Source: Lederbergia panacisoli | GTDB taxonomy: Bacteria; Bacillota; Bacilli; Bacillales; Bacillaceae_C | Length of the DNA stretch: 64,000 nt | Assembly (NCBI RefSeq): GCF_024626525.1 | Contig: NZ_JANJGU010000002.1 | Span: 310,001 to 374,000 of the forward strand | Reading direction: 5' to 3' | Part shown: positions 8,153-17,439 of the stretch, in pieces | Numbering within the stretch: the stretch's first letter is position 1 | How the letters are laid out: every line of letters begins with the position of its first letter | Made by a program: the position numbers and the translations under genes | Notes under the pieces: model-generated | Told to the model about the DNA's origin: nothing | What the model saw: the letters and a program-made list of their open reading frames with translations, nothing else | Databases searched by the model: none

Positions 8153-9418
8153 TTATTCATTCCATTTTTTGCCAATTTGCTCTATTTCTTCTTTTACATT
8201 ATTTATTTCTGCAATGAAATTTTTTATCTCATCATTTGTTGCATTTATATTCCCATAACGAACTCCTTCATATATATTCTTTGATTCTTTAGAAATTTTT
8301 ACACCTATCCTGTTAAACCACTCCCTAAAAGATTCATATGGAAAACGCTCCAATTTCTTTTTTGCAGCAAATCTCTCAAGGGATTTGATTTCATTGCGAA
8401 TCTCATTTTCAATAAAGCTATACTGAGGACTTACTGTTTCCCTCTTTTGCAGTGGAGTGACTTTTGTATAAAAAGTGTTTGATGTTGTATTGTGATCAAC
8501 AGGTTGTGGACGCTTGGTTCGAAACTTTTTAAAAGCATACATCCCGACCACGACTATGATGATTAAAACGAAAACTATGGCTAAATGATTTGAAGCATTT
8601 GTCGGTTCAAGATTCAATACATCTTCAGAATCCAAGTTACCGTATACATCCCCAGGTGAAATAATAGATGTTTCCTCTGTTTCCTTATTTAATAATGACT
8701 TTGTAAATAAAACGATAACTGGTTCACTTATGAATATCAGTAATTTCGCAAATATTGAAAGAATCACATCAAGGAATTGGCGAAGATAATGGGAAAATAA
8801 GTACGAAATGAAAAAGGCACCTAGCAATATCCCCATCGTTCCAGCGGTAAATGTAAGGAAAAATAACTTCTTGCCATTTTCAATGCCTAATTCAAAATAT
8901 CTGCCCACAAAGGTCCCAATCGAAAAAATTAAAAATTGAAGCAAAACGAGAAAAAGCACCGAATATAAAAATGAAAAAGAGAATATCCCAGCAACCGCCC
9001 AAATTACAAGAGCCGCTAATACTGTATATACTAGTATCCCTTCGCCACCAACAATCTCGTCATGCAGGTTGTTCTCGAGTTCATTTTTTAAAATAATGAA
9101 AAGAAATAACGCCGCGAAAAGAAAAATCCAAAAAGGAACGCGTATCATTACGCTTATTAAAAATGTAATAGGTAAAGCAAATAAAACAAAATTAAATTTA
9201 AATCCTTTTACATTAATAGTTTGAAATACTAAAACAACTAAACAACCGATACTCACCAATAGTAAGAATGGCCAAGCAATCGAATTAAAAGATAAGCCCT
9301 TTGCATGAATTGGAGAAATAATTAAACTTACTAAAATTGCTTTTAATAAAAAGCTTCTAATACTCCCCCACTTAACATACCTCTTAGTCATCATCCCGCC
9401 ATATTCTTTTGCTTCCAT
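8153..9418 (-). CDS. Membrane protein with C-terminal DUF4129-like domain
   Basis: The first 250 residues or so hold about seven hydrophobic segments. A further membrane helix at about 278-298 (LAIVFVLIIIVVVGMYAF) is followed by a soluble tail whose YESFREWFNRIG stretch looks like a DUF4129 domain. In the comparable B. subtilis operon the third gene (yebA) also carries a periplasmic-side transglutaminase domain, and none is visible here. It overlaps the DUF58 gene by 28 bases, so the three genes form one coupled operon. An AAGGGAG ribosome binding site 10 bases upstream supports the ATG at 9418. A later ATG at 9394, within an ATGA overlap, is an alternative. Confidence 0.72.
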   Translation of the reverse strand: MEAKEYGGMMTKRYVKWGSIRSFLLKAILVSLIISPIHAKGLSFNSIAWPFLLLVSIGCLVVLVFQTINVKGFKFNFVLFALPITFLISVMIRVPFWIFLFAALFLFIILKNELENNLHDEIVGGEGILVYTVLAALVIWAVAGIFSFSFLYSVLFLVLLQFLIFSIGTFVGRYFELGIENGKKLFFLTFTAGTMGILLGAFFISYLFSHYLRQFLDVILSIFAKLLIFISEPVIVLFTKSLLNKETEETSIISPGDVYGNLDSEDVLNLEPTNASNHLAIVFVLIIIVVVGMYAFKKFRTKRPQPVDHNTTSNTFYTKVTPLQKRETVSPQYSFIENEIRNEIKSLERFAAKKKLERFPYESFREWFNRIGVKISKESKNIYEGVRYGNINATNDEIKNFIAEINNVKEEIEQIGKKWNE

Positions 9419-10581
9419 TGCCTTAAAACTCCCTTGCCATGAACATTTACCACTTCATAGATTGAACGTCCTGTTGTGGATAAATCCATAAGTTTATGTT
9501 GGATATCGATATTCTCAGATCCTGAATAAATAATGACTGTAGGTAAATCTTCATTTCTCAAATGGCTTAACATCTGCACAGGCGGAAACAAAAGCGATGA
9601 AAAGCTAAGTACTGTAAGCAATTCGAGGGCTGCTTGCCTATGCTTAGGGCCCGAACCCTCTTTTAAATAATAATAAGGAGTATTTCCAAACGACCTTACA
9701 TTAACAGCCAAAGAAAAAGGGATTTCCTTTTTCAGTGCGTAATCAATCATAAATGCAGTTTGAGCAATCATCTCTTCTAGTCTGGCATTGATTGAATATT
9801 GCTCGGAAATATTCAAAATGAACATCCATCCACGTGACGCAATCCTCGAAAATACTTTCGATTGTAAGTTTTGGGTTTTAGCACTTGCTTTCCAATGGAT
9901 ATGCTGAAACGGGTCGCCGGCCATATAATCTCTTACTCCAATTGGATGCATCGTATCAACATATAATGATGTAGAGACATCTTGTAATCCTTGTTTATTT
10001 TTAAACTCCAGATCAGATAAGTAAACTGAACTCCTTCCTGGATAAACAAGCATTTGAGTATTTATTTGATTTTGATAAATAAGGTCAATATACCCACTTC
10101 CAAATAAATGGGGAATTCTAACGGTCAACTCTCTTATTTGTGATTTTCCTCTCTTACTCGCAATGACAGGTACAAAAACATTCTTTTCTTCATTCTTCCA
10201 AATGGAAAAAGGAATCGTGATTTCTACAAGACCGTTATTTACTTTATAAGGGGCACCCATTGGAAGGACACATGCATCAAACGTTAGTTTTAAAGTAGCC
10301 TTAACGATCGGCATTCCTCGGTTTATTAAAATAATTTTCCATCTCGCTTCATCATCAATAATGAAAAAGTTTTTTTCTTTTACGTTTACTAAATCTAAAT
10401 GATTACCCGCAATTTTTAAATAATATGAATGTAATAGTACAATAACTAGGCAAGAAATAAAAATAAATAGTGTAAACAATTGATTTACAAAAAAAGCAAT
10501 GATGACTAAAAGAAATAAAATATGGGATGTATAGTATAAAGACCTGTTAGTGGGATTAGGAAAACGGAACCACTGTTTCAT
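9391..10581 (-). CDS. DUF58 domain-containing protein, YeaD-like
   Basis: Two N-terminal membrane helices (about residues 15-50) precede a beta-rich region and a DUF58 domain with the signature VRDYMAGDPFQHIHWKASA near residues 215-235. DUF58 proteins have a VWA-like fold and nearly always sit beside a MoxR ATPase, which is thought to act on them as a chaperone or assembly factor. The start ATG overlaps the stop of the MoxR gene (ATGA). The order MoxR-DUF58-DUF4129 equals yeaC-yeaD-yebA of B. subtilis. The biological role of that operon is unresolved. Confidence 0.85.
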   Translation of the reverse strand: MKQWFRFPNPTNRSLYYTSHILFLLVIIAFFVNQLFTLFIFISCLVIVLLHSYYLKIAGNHLDLVNVKEKNFFIIDDEARWKIILINRGMPIVKATLKLTFDACVLPMGAPYKVNNGLVEITIPFSIWKNEEKNVFVPVIASKRGKSQIRELTVRIPHLFGSGYIDLIYQNQINTQMLVYPGRSSVYLSDLEFKNKQGLQDVSTSLYVDTMHPIGVRDYMAGDPFQHIHWKASAKTQNLQSKVFSRIASRGWMFILNISEQYSINARLEEMIAQTAFMIDYALKKEIPFSLAVNVRSFGNTPYYYLKEGSGPKHRQAALELLTVLSFSSLLFPPVQMLSHLRNEDLPTVIIYSGSENIDIQHKLMDLSTTGRSIYEVVNVHGKGVLRQWKQKNMAG

Positions 10582-11519
10582 TTTGCCCCGGCCTCTACAG
10601 GTACTGCGACACTTTGTAATATTTCAGAAAAAACTCCCTCAATCGTTTTTGTAAGAGAAGCTTCTATTGTTATATGAAGCCTATGGGCTAAAACAGCTTG
10701 GGCGCATTTTTGTACATCATCTGGAATTACATACTCCCTCTCCTTTAAAAAAGCCGCTCCTTGACTAGCTCGAATCAGCGCCAAAGCAGCTCTTGGACTT
10801 GCACCAAGTTCAATATCTGCATGCTCCCTAGTTTGACGAATGATCGCTAATATGTATTTTTCAATATCTTCATTAACTTTAATCTTTTTAACAGCTGCGC
10901 GCATACTAGAAATATCTTCAGTAGATAAAACAGCTGTAATATTAGTAAAAGGGTCGGTTTCACGGAACCTTCTAATCATATTCAATTCTTCTTCAAAACT
11001 AGGGTATTGAATATTTAGCTTCATAAAGAACCGATCTAATTGTGCTGCTGGCAGCGGGAATGTACCTTGCTGTGTTTCAACTGGATTTTGAGTAGCAATT
11101 ACCATAAAAGGATCAGGTAATTTCAATGTTTCACCATCAATAGTAACCTGTTTTTCCTCCATTACTTCCAGTAAGCTTGATTGCGTTCTTGGCGTAGCCC
11201 GGTTAATTTCATCTGCCAATAAAATATTCGTCATGACTGGACCAGGTCTTAGTTCAAACTCCTTCGTCTTCGGATTGAAATATTGTATTCCACTCACATC
11301 GCTTGGCAATACATCCGGAGTAAATTGAATTCTTTTAAACTCGCCATTAATGCTTTTTGCAAAAGTCTTCCCTAATAAGGTCTTTCCCGTACCAGGTACA
11401 CTTTCCAATAAGACATGTCCTCCTTGCAGCAGGGAAATGATCAAAAAATCCATTTCTGCTTCTCTTCCTATAAGTACTTTTGAAATTTCATTCTTCAGTT
11501 TGCTTAGCTTTGTTAACAT
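10578..11519 (-). CDS. MoxR family AAA+ ATPase, YeaC-like
   Basis: This 313-residue ATPase has Walker A ESVPGTGKT at about residues 39-47, Walker B ILLADEIN near 105, the MoxR-typical IATQNPVETQGTFPLPAAQLDRFF region, and a C-terminal lid domain with ASPRAALALIRASQ. MoxR proteins use ATP to remodel or activate partner proteins, here most likely the DUF58 protein encoded next. It heads the operon; AGGAGG lies 5 bases before the ATG. Cytoplasmic. Confidence 0.92.
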   Translation of the reverse strand: MLTKLSKLKNEISKVLIGREAEMDFLIISLLQGGHVLLESVPGTGKTLLGKTFAKSINGEFKRIQFTPDVLPSDVSGIQYFNPKTKEFELRPGPVMTNILLADEINRATPRTQSSLLEVMEEKQVTIDGETLKLPDPFMVIATQNPVETQQGTFPLPAAQLDRFFMKLNIQYPSFEEELNMIRRFRETDPFTNITAVLSTEDISSMRAAVKKIKVNEDIEKYILAIIRQTREHADIELGASPRAALALIRASQGAAFLKEREYVIPDDVQKCAQAVLAHRLHITIEASLTKTIEGVFSEILQSVAVPVEAGAK

Positions 11520-11626
11520 CTAATTCCTCCTAGGCGACAACTACATCACAACATCATTGCAAATTTTGTCCATTTTTAGTTTCTTTCTATATCATACATT
11601 TTTTAGCAAACAATTTGTATTTCATC

Positions 11627-11652
11627 TTGCACTTTTATTAAGAATAGTGCAA
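11627..11652. repeat. Inverted repeat in the ykvS/MoxR divergent region
   Basis: TTGCACT and AGTGCAA form perfect 7-base arms around a 12-base centre in the 204-base region between the divergent starts. It could be an operator for either gene. No known regulator consensus was recognised. Confidence 0.35.
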
Positions 11653-11723
11653 TATAGTAGAAAAAGCGTTTTACACCTTGAAATAACACTAGAGATAGAT
11701 GAAAAACAAGGGAGAGATCAATA

Positions 11724-11915
11724 TTGAAAATCGCTGAAGTTGGGAATATTATTGAATTTAAAGACGGTCTTCAAGGGATTGTCGAAAAAATAAATGAGAA
11801 TTCTGTCATTGTAGATTTAACGTATATGGAAAATTACCGCGACTTCGATTTAGAAGAAAAAACGGTTGTAAATCATAAAAACTATAAAATAATTCATGAA
11901 TCTGTAAACGTTTAA
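11724..11915 (+). CDS. ykvS: YkvS family protein (DUF2187)
   Basis: A 63-residue acidic protein that resembles the Bacillus YkvS/DUF2187 family, small SH3-like beta-barrel proteins of unknown role (EVGNIIEFKDGLQGIVEKI, then NSVIVDLTYM). The start is a TTG, supported by GGGAGAG about 8 bases upstream. No in-frame ATG is available early in the frame. A terminator overlaps its stop, so it is monocistronic. Confidence 0.8.
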   Translation: MKIAEVGNIIEFKDGLQGIVEKINENSVIVDLTYMENYRDFDLEEKTVVNHKNYKIIHESVNV

Positions 11916-11940
11916 TGCAAGCGATGCCGCTTGCATTTTG
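11914..11940 (+). terminator. Terminator of ykvS
   Basis: AATGCAAGCG and CGCTTGCATT-type arms form a stem around a short loop, followed by TTTTG. The stop codon forms the edge of the stem. Confidence 0.75.
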
Positions 11941-11975
11941 TTATTTAAAGATTGATTTACATTTGAAAGGAAGAC

Positions 11976-12590
11976 ATGATGAAGAAAAATTTTTTTGATT
12001 GGAAATTAGTGATTGGATTTATTTTGGCATTTGTATTAATTTATATTACTTTTGAAAGCAAACAAGTATTTTGGTATTTATATACAGCGACAATGTTGTT
12101 TTTAATAAGCTTCGCGATCATTAATGAAAAACTGGACGACGAGGTCTCAACAAAGCAATATATTTCAATAGGAGTCCTCTCAGGGGTCGCCCTCTTTTTA
12201 CTTTTTGCAGCAGGTGACTGGGTTCTTTCTTTTTTACCTAAAACGTTTAGCATACAAGTATCGAAACTATACAGCCGTTTCTCACTTGAATGGATTTGGC
12301 ATTATTTTGTATTGTTTTTTATTATCATCCCTGGCGAGGAAATATTTTGGCGAGGATTTATATTAAAAAGACTAATGGGGAAAATGAGTATCGGAAAAGC
12401 AATTTTAGCTTCGGCTCTAATTAATGCCATCGCTTTTTGCTTATCAGGATATTTTATTCTAATCATTGCAGCGTTTGTAAGTGGGCTAGTCTGGGGAATC
12501 TTATACGTATGGAAACGAAGCATGCCATTATTAATTGTGTCCCATTTAGTTTTTGATTTACTCCTTTTGATTCTTTTTCCGCTATCATAA
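11976..12590 (+). CDS. CPBP family intramembrane metalloprotease (CAAX-protease-like)
   Basis: This 204-residue integral membrane protein has about six hydrophobic segments. It carries the CPBP motif EExxxR as Glu121-Glu122 and Arg126 in GEEIFWRGF, and a second conserved His in the SHLVFDL motif near residue 193. Family members are Rce1-related membrane proteases or immunity-type proteins. The target is unknown here. AAAGGAAG precedes two adjacent ATG codons, and the first is used. The next gene, a lipoprotein, follows 83 bases later in the same direction. Confidence 0.8.
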   Translation: MMKKNFFDWKLVIGFILAFVLIYITFESKQVFWYLYTATMLFLISFAIINEKLDDEVSTKQYISIGVLSGVALFLLFAAGDWVLSFLPKTFSIQVSKLYSRFSLEWIWHYFVLFFIIIPGEEIFWRGFILKRLMGKMSIGKAILASALINAIAFCLSGYFILIIAAFVSGLVWGILYVWKRSMPLLIVSHLVFDLLLLILFPLS

Positions 12591-12673
12591 TTTGGAAAAA
12601 TATTAAATTGTAACGTTTTTCCTCCCACTGCGTCTAACAAAACAGAAGGGATATTAATTAAGGAGGAAGCAAG

Positions 12674-13378
12674 ATGGTAAAAACAATAAAAATAATTGCT
12701 GCTTGTTTTTTAGCAATACTGCTACTAGCTGCATGTGGAACTACGAGTCGTGAAGAAGCTAATTTAACTACTGGAAGCGGTTCGAGTGGAAATCAAGAAG
12801 AGAATGACACCTCTAAAAAAGAAGATAGTGCAGCTGAAAAAGTAGAACAAGAGAATACTGATGCAACAAATGAAGAAAGTGTTGTTGAGGAAGAGGATAC
12901 ATCACAGAAAATCCGTTTATTTGAAATGAATATGACATATGAAGTCAATCAGAAAACAAAAGAAGATACTGCCTTCTTACGTACAAGCGATAATCAAGAT
13001 TATTCTCTTTACGTTCTACCAGAGTTTGAACTAACTGGTGAGGAACCAAATAAAGATGTTCTTTATTTAAAAGAAAATGATCGGCACTTTATGAGAATTG
13101 AATTACTTCCAAGTGAAATGAATATGGATGAAGCAGTCCAAACGATTAAAGATCAATTGACAGCTGTAAATTCAGAAGTTAAGCAACTAGAAGCGAAAAG
13201 TACGGAAAAGTGGCTGGAGAATGCCCATATTTTCCAAGCTGAAAATAAAGAAGAACGTGTTACTGCATATTTAGTTAAAAAGGAAGATTTCATATTAAAA
13301 TTATCGATTTTCACTAAAATTGAAGATAACTATCTCGATCCATTCTTAAAAATGGCGGAAACAATTGAAAAGAAATGA
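12674..13378 (+). CDS. Predicted lipoprotein of unknown function
   Basis: A signal peptide ends in the lipobox LLAAC with Cys21 as the lipidation site. A low-complexity, Ser/Gly- then Glu-rich linker follows (about residues 25-75), typical of surface lipoproteins. A compact C-terminal domain of about 150 residues follows, which I do not recognise. It would be anchored to the outer face of the membrane. An AGGAGG ribosome binding site precedes the ATG. A bidirectional terminator separates it from the convergent ykvI. Confidence 0.72.
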   Translation: MVKTIKIIAACFLAILLLAACGTTSREEANLTTGSGSSGNQEENDTSKKEDSAAEKVEQENTDATNEESVVEEEDTSQKIRLFEMNMTYEVNQKTKEDTAFLRTSDNQDYSLYVLPEFELTGEEPNKDVLYLKENDRHFMRIELLPSEMNMDEAVQTIKDQLTAVNSEVKQLEAKSTEKWLENAHIFQAENKEERVTAYLVKKEDFILKLSIFTKIEDNYLDPFLKMAETIEKK

Positions 13379-13379
13379 C

Positions 13380-13412
13380 AATAAGGCGGCCATTTAGTTA
13401 GCCGCCTTATTC
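13380..13412. terminator. Bidirectional terminator between the lipoprotein gene and ykvI
   Basis: AATAAGGCGG and CCGCCTTATT form a perfect 10-base stem with T-rich sequence on the right and A-rich sequence on the left. It overlaps the ykvI stop at 13407. Confidence 0.8.
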
Positions 13413-14447
13413 ATTTTTCGAGATAGGTTTCATCCAAAGAATTAATAAAAATAGCAAACTGATATAACCAAAAAAAGGATAAAGTATGCCAAGCAACTTA
13501 CCATAATCTACCCTGCTTATTACATAAACAATAAAAATGATGCATCCATGAATCCAAAAGCTTTTAATGTCCAAGTAACGATGTATTTGACGTTCCAATC
13601 CATACATATTTCCAATTAATGAAGTGAAAATTTCCCCATATATAATGAATAGATAGATGAAATAAATCCCGCTTGCCGCCCCTTTTACGATAACTGCCAT
13701 AGGAATATCAAATAATATTGGATTGGGAATCGAAGTTAAGATGATATGACTGGAGATCAATATAATTGTTAATATTACCCCCCCAACGAATCCTCCGAGC
13801 TTCACAATTGATTTCTCATTTATCTCCACTGCAATTGGCACTAGGACAGCTTGAGCAAGAGCTAAATTAAAGGCAGCATATGAAAAAGCTGCAACAATCG
13901 CTTTTATGCTAATGAAACCTTCAGGAATATTTAGTAAGGAAATGAATAAATGCTCGCTTTCAAAAGACCTTATTAATAGGATTAAGTTGAAAAAAATTAA
14001 CATCGGGACAACAAATGTGTTGACAGCAAATAACCCTTTTACCCCAACCGCCATGACAACTAACGCTAAAGCAATTGTGATAACAGAGCCAATCGTATGG
14101 GAGAACCTGAGCTGTTCCGTAAATAGAGCTTCTGCCCCCGAAAGCATGACCGCACATACCCCTATCAACATAATCATCGTAAATATATTCATAACTTTAG
14201 AAAATAACTTACCAAATAAATATTCATTAAATTCCTCAAAAGACGATGCCTGTATATCAATCGCTTTTATCATAATTTTTGACCCTAGAAAAACAAATAA
14301 ATATCCTGCTAATAATATGGATATCAATCCCCAAAATTCATACTGTGTAAAAAACTCGACGATTTCTCTCCCAGTAGCAAAGCCTGCACCAATCACAGTA
14401 CCAACATAAACTGCAGCCACTTGTAAAGCGCCTGTCCATTTTTTCAA
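13407..14447 (-). CDS. ykvI: YkvI family membrane transporter-like protein
   Basis: This 346-residue protein has about ten membrane helices and the APC-superfamily-like N-terminus AAVYVGTVIGAGFATGREIVEFF. It matches Bacillus YkvI, an uncharacterised membrane protein next to clpE in B. subtilis, as here. The substrate is unknown. It is divergent from clpE, and the CtsR boxes in the shared intergenic region could influence both. Confidence 0.8.
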   Translation of the reverse strand: MKKWTGALQVAAVYVGTVIGAGFATGREIVEFFTQYEFWGLISILLAGYLFVFLGSKIMIKAIDIQASSFEEFNEYLFGKLFSKVMNIFTMIMLIGVCAVMLSGAEALFTEQLRFSHTIGSVITIALALVVMAVGVKGLFAVNTFVVPMLIFFNLILLIRSFESEHLFISLLNIPEGFISIKAIVAAFSYAAFNLALAQAVLVPIAVEINEKSIVKLGGFVGGVILTIILISSHIILTSIPNPILFDIPMAVIVKGAASGIYFIYLFIIYGEIFTSLIGNMYGLERQIHRYLDIKSFWIHGCIIFIVYVISRVDYGKLLGILYPFFGYISLLFLLILWMKPISKNE

Positions 14448-14533
14448 GACATTGCTCCTCTTCTTCTTTTTTCACCCTTTTAAAACCATATGTACTGAAA
14501 CGAAAAAAAATCCAACAAAAATGATTAAAAAAC

Positions 14534-14562
14534 TTGAAAGTCAAAATAGGTCAGTGTATACT
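14534..14562 (+). promoter_or_regulatory. SigA promoter of clpE
   Basis: TTGAAA (14534-14539) and TATACT (14557-14562) are separated by 17 bases. The first CtsR box lies inside the spacer. Confidence 0.75.
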
Positions 14563-14641
14563 ATCAATATAAGGTCAAAATAGGTCAGTTACCCCCTATT
14601 CAGCCTTCAATTTTTTAACGAATTGGTCAAAGTTAGTCAAA
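14538..14641 (+). promoter_or_regulatory. Three CtsR operator boxes upstream of clpE
   Basis: The CtsR heptad direct repeat (RGTCAAA-N3-RGTCAAA) occurs three times. Box 1 is AGTCAAAATAGGTCAG at 14539-14554. Box 2 is AGGTCAAAATAGGTCAG at 14572-14588. Box 3 is GGTCAAAGTTAGTCAAA at 14625-14641. The second heptad in boxes 1 and 2 ends in G rather than AA. CtsR represses clp genes until heat or protein stress, so clpE should be tightly repressed in normal growth. Confidence 0.88.
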
Positions 14642-14664
14642 ATCAAATTGGAGGATTGATATTC

Positions 14665-16785
14665 ATGTTATGTAGTAAATGTCAAACTAATCATGCAAAC
14701 ATTCAACTCCACTTAAATATTAATGGTCGTAAGCAGACCTTGCCTTTATGTTCTGAATGCTATCAAAAAGAAAAAGAAAAACTAAATGCTTCAATGCAAG
14801 GTCCAAGTGGATTTGAAGACTTATTCAAAAACTTTTCGATGCCGGAAAATAAATTTAATAATAATGTAAAAACAAAAACACCCAATAAAAACAATGGATT
14901 TCTTGATCATTTTGGCCGAAATCTTAATGATGCTGCAAAAGCAGGGTTAATCGATCCTGTCATTGGACGCGAAAAAGAAATTGATAGAGTCATAGAAATT
15001 TTAAATCGTAGAAATAAAAATAACCCAGTCTTAATTGGTGAGCCAGGTGTTGGTAAAACAGCCATTGCTGAAGGGCTTGCCTTAAAGATAATTGAGAGGG
15101 ATGTTCCTGCAAAATTAAAAAATAAAGAGATTTACTTGCTTGATGTCGCTTCACTTGTCGCTAATACTGGTATACGTGGACAATTTGAGGAAAGAATGAA
15201 GCAGCTTATTACAGAGTTGCAAGAACGAAAAAACATATTATTGTTTATCGATGAAATTCATCTCATTGTTGGTGCTGGTTCAGCGGAAGGATCAATGGAT
15301 GCTGGCAATATTTTAAAGCCAGCTCTTGCTAGAGGTGAGCTCCAAGTAATTGGCGCCACAACTCTTAAGGAATATAGACAAATTGAAAAAGATGCTGCCC
15401 TTGAAAGGCGTTTTCAACCTGTACAAGTTGGTGAACCCTCCAGTGAAAAAGCGATTGTAATCATACAAGGCTTGAAAGAAAAATATGAGAACTATCACCA
15501 AGTCAAGTATAGTGATGCTGCAATTAAGGCATGTGTCGAACTTTCAAGCAGATATATCCAAGATCGTTATTTACCTGATAAAGCGATTGATTTAATGGAT
15601 GAAGCGGGATCGAAATTAAACTTAACAATGAAATCACCAAAATACGAAGATGTTCAGCAACGAATTGTAGAAATTGAACAAGAAAAACAAGCAGCTCTAT
15701 CCAAAGAAAATTATGAACTTGCTGCAAAGCTTCGTGACGAGGAAGTAAATCTTGAAAAATCGTTAAATGATCATTCAAATAATGATAAGCCTATCGTAGA
15801 AGTTAGCCATATCCAAGAAATCATAGAATTTAAAACAGGAATTCCTGTTGGAAAGCTTCTAAGCGAAGAACAGAAAAAAATGAAGCACCTTGAGGAAAGC
15901 CTTGCTAAAAAGGTCATTGGGCAAGAAGAAGCCGTGAATAAGGTTTCCAAAGCAATACGTCGCAGCAGAGCGGGGCTTAAAGCGAAAAACCGTCCAATCG
16001 GTTCCTTCCTTTTTGTTGGTCCAACTGGAGTAGGTAAAACAGAATTGACGAAAAGCCTTGCCGAAGAGCTATTTGGAACGAAGGATTCATTAATTCGACT
16101 CGATATGAGTGAATATATGGAAAAACATAGTGTTTCAAAATTAATCGGCTCCCCTCCTGGTTATGTCGGTCATGAAGAAGCCGGACAATTAACAGAAAAA
16201 GTGCGCAGAAATCCATATAGCATTATTCTTTTGGATGAAATCGAAAAAGCACATCCAGATGTCCAGCATATGTTCCTGCAAATTCTTGAGGATGGACGCC
16301 TCACAGATAGTCAAGGAAGAACGGTAAGCTTTAAAGATACCGTCATTATAATGACAAGCAACGCCGGTACTGGTGGCGCCAAGCAAATCCATGTAGGCTT
16401 CGGTCAAAGTGATATTGTGAAAGAAACTAACATTCTTGATTCACTCGGCTCATTCTTTAAGCCGGAATTCTTGAATCGTTTTGATAGCATAATCGAATTT
16501 AATAACTTAGAAAAAGCTCATTTACTATCCATAGTTCAACTTCTCCTAAATGAGCTTGAGGAAGGTGTAAAGGAACAAGAAATTAAACTCGAAGTTACTG
16601 ATGAGGTAAAAGAAAAGTTAGTTGAGTTAGGCTATCACCCTAACTTTGGAGCTCGTGCCCTTCGCAGGGTGATCCAAGAGCAATTAGAAGATAAAATTGC
16701 TGACTTTATCCTTGATCAGCCAGAAGAAAAGAATTTGCAAGCTAGGTTAACAAATAATGAGATTTTATTAGTAGCTGTTTCATAA
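14665..16785 (+). CDS. clpE: ATP-dependent Clp protease ATPase subunit ClpE
   Basis: ClpE is an HSP100 unfoldase that feeds stress-damaged proteins to ClpP. The 706-residue protein starts with the ClpE-specific zinc finger (Cys3, Cys6, Cys29, Cys32). Next come AAA domain 1 ([16 protein letters not shown]), a short UVR-like coiled linker ([20 protein letters not shown]) and AAA domain 2 ([18 protein letters not shown]), ending with the ClpB-type D2 domain. I choose ATG 14665 because GGAGG lies 10 bases upstream and the zinc finger begins there. An earlier TTG would overlap the third CtsR box. An IS has separated its terminator. Confidence 0.96.
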   Translation: MLCSKCQTNHANIQLHLNINGRKQTLPLCSECYQKEKEKLNASMQGPSGFEDLFKNFSMPENKFNNNVKTKTPNKNNGFLDHFGRNLNDAAKAGLIDPVIGREKEIDRVIEILNRRNKNNPVLIGEPGVGKTAIAEGLALKIIERDVPAKLKNKEIYLLDVASLVANTGIRGQFEERMKQLITELQERKNILLFIDEIHLIVGAGSAEGSMDAGNILKPALARGELQVIGATTLKEYRQIEKDAALERRFQPVQVGEPSSEKAIVIIQGLKEKYENYHQVKYSDAAIKACVELSSRYIQDRYLPDKAIDLMDEAGSKLNLTMKSPKYEDVQQRIVEIEQEKQAALSKENYELAAKLRDEEVNLEKSLNDHSNNDKPIVEVSHIQEIIEFKTGIPVGKLLSEEQKKMKHLEESLAKKVIGQEEAVNKVSKAIRRSRAGLKAKNRPIGSFLFVGPTGVGKTELTKSLAEELFGTKDSLIRLDMSEYMEKHSVSKLIGSPPGYVGHEEAGQLTEKVRRNPYSIILLDEIEKAHPDVQHMFLQILEDGRLTDSQGRTVSFKDTVIIMTSNAGTGGAKQIHVGFGQSDIVKETNILDSLGSFFKPEFLNRFDSIIEFNNLEKAHLLSIVQLLLNELEEGVKEQEIKLEVTDEVKEKLVELGYHPNFGARALRRVIQEQLEDKIADFILDQPEEKNLQARLTNNEILLVAVS

Positions 16786-16792
16786 GTGATTT

Positions 16793-16809
16793 AAAAAAAC
16801 TGTCCGACC
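16793..16809. terminator. Left arm of an IS-interrupted clpE terminator
   Basis: The arm reads AAAAAAACTGTCCGACC. It is complementary, apart from one bulged base, to 18304-18321 on the far side of the IS. Joined, the two arms give a hairpin with a TTTT loop, placed between clpE and the convergent SDR gene. Confidence 0.7.
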
Positions 16810-16863
16810 TTGAAGTGCACCCCAGAAGTTAGAGTCAAAATCTAACTTTTGGGGTGTTTTATT

Positions 16864-17439
16864 ATGGTTAAATATGCAGATGACTTTAAGGTGATGGTGG
16901 TGCGGGAATACCTCGGGGGAACAATTGGATATAAGAGATTGGCGGAAAAGCACGATATAAAGTCAAAGAAACAGATCATTGATTGGGTAAACGTCTACAA
17001 GAAGTTTGGAATAGAGGGATTATTTCGGAAGAAAAGGCACGCAATTTATTCTGTTCAATTCAAGTTGGATGTATTAAGCTTTATGAAAAGGACAGGCGCT
17101 TCGCAGGCAGAAACGGCACTTCACTTCGGATTGACGAATCCTTCGATGATTGGCGATTGGAAGAAGAAATTCCTTGAAGGCGGTATTGAAGCCCTGGACA
17201 ACCCGAAAGGACGGCCGGTCATGTCTGATAAAGCGAAGAGCAAGAACGCCAAGAAGAACCCGAAGCCAACACAACAGGATGAAATGACGCGTGAACAGAA
17301 GTTAGAACGGGAAAATGAACTCCTCCGTTTGGAGGTGGAATACCTAAAAAAGTTGCGAGCTTTTCAGATGGATCCGGACGGCTATCTCGAAAAGCACAAA
17401 CAGCGCTATCATTCGAACTCAAAGAAGAATTCCGACTGA
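16864..17439 (+). CDS. IS3-family transposase OrfA
   Basis: The 191-residue protein has two helix-turn-helix segments of the kind that bind IS ends (about residues 5-55, GTIGYKRLAEKHDIKSKKQI, and 60-110, TGASQAETALHFG). A basic region and a leucine-zipper-like EREN-ELLRLEVEYLKKL coiled coil (about 145-165) follow, used for multimerisation. The ATG at 16864 follows a GGGGTG sequence. The last 17 codons or so overlap orfB in the -1 frame, and a GAAAAG run at 17389-17394 is the likely slippage point for making the OrfAB transposase. Confidence 0.88.
   Translation: MVKYADDFKVMVVREYLGGTIGYKRLAEKHDIKSKKQIIDWVNVYKKFGIEGLFRKKRHAIYSVQFKLDVLSFMKRTGASQAETALHFGLTNPSMIGDWKKKFLEGGIEALDNPKGRPVMSDKAKSKNAKKNPKPTQQDEMTREQKLERENELLRLEVEYLKKLRAFQMDPDGYLEKHKQRYHSNSKKNSD

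Noticed and set aside
14623-14664. Earlier TTG start for clpE
   Set aside because: It overlaps the third CtsR box, lacks a ribosome binding site, and would put 14 residues before the zinc finger.
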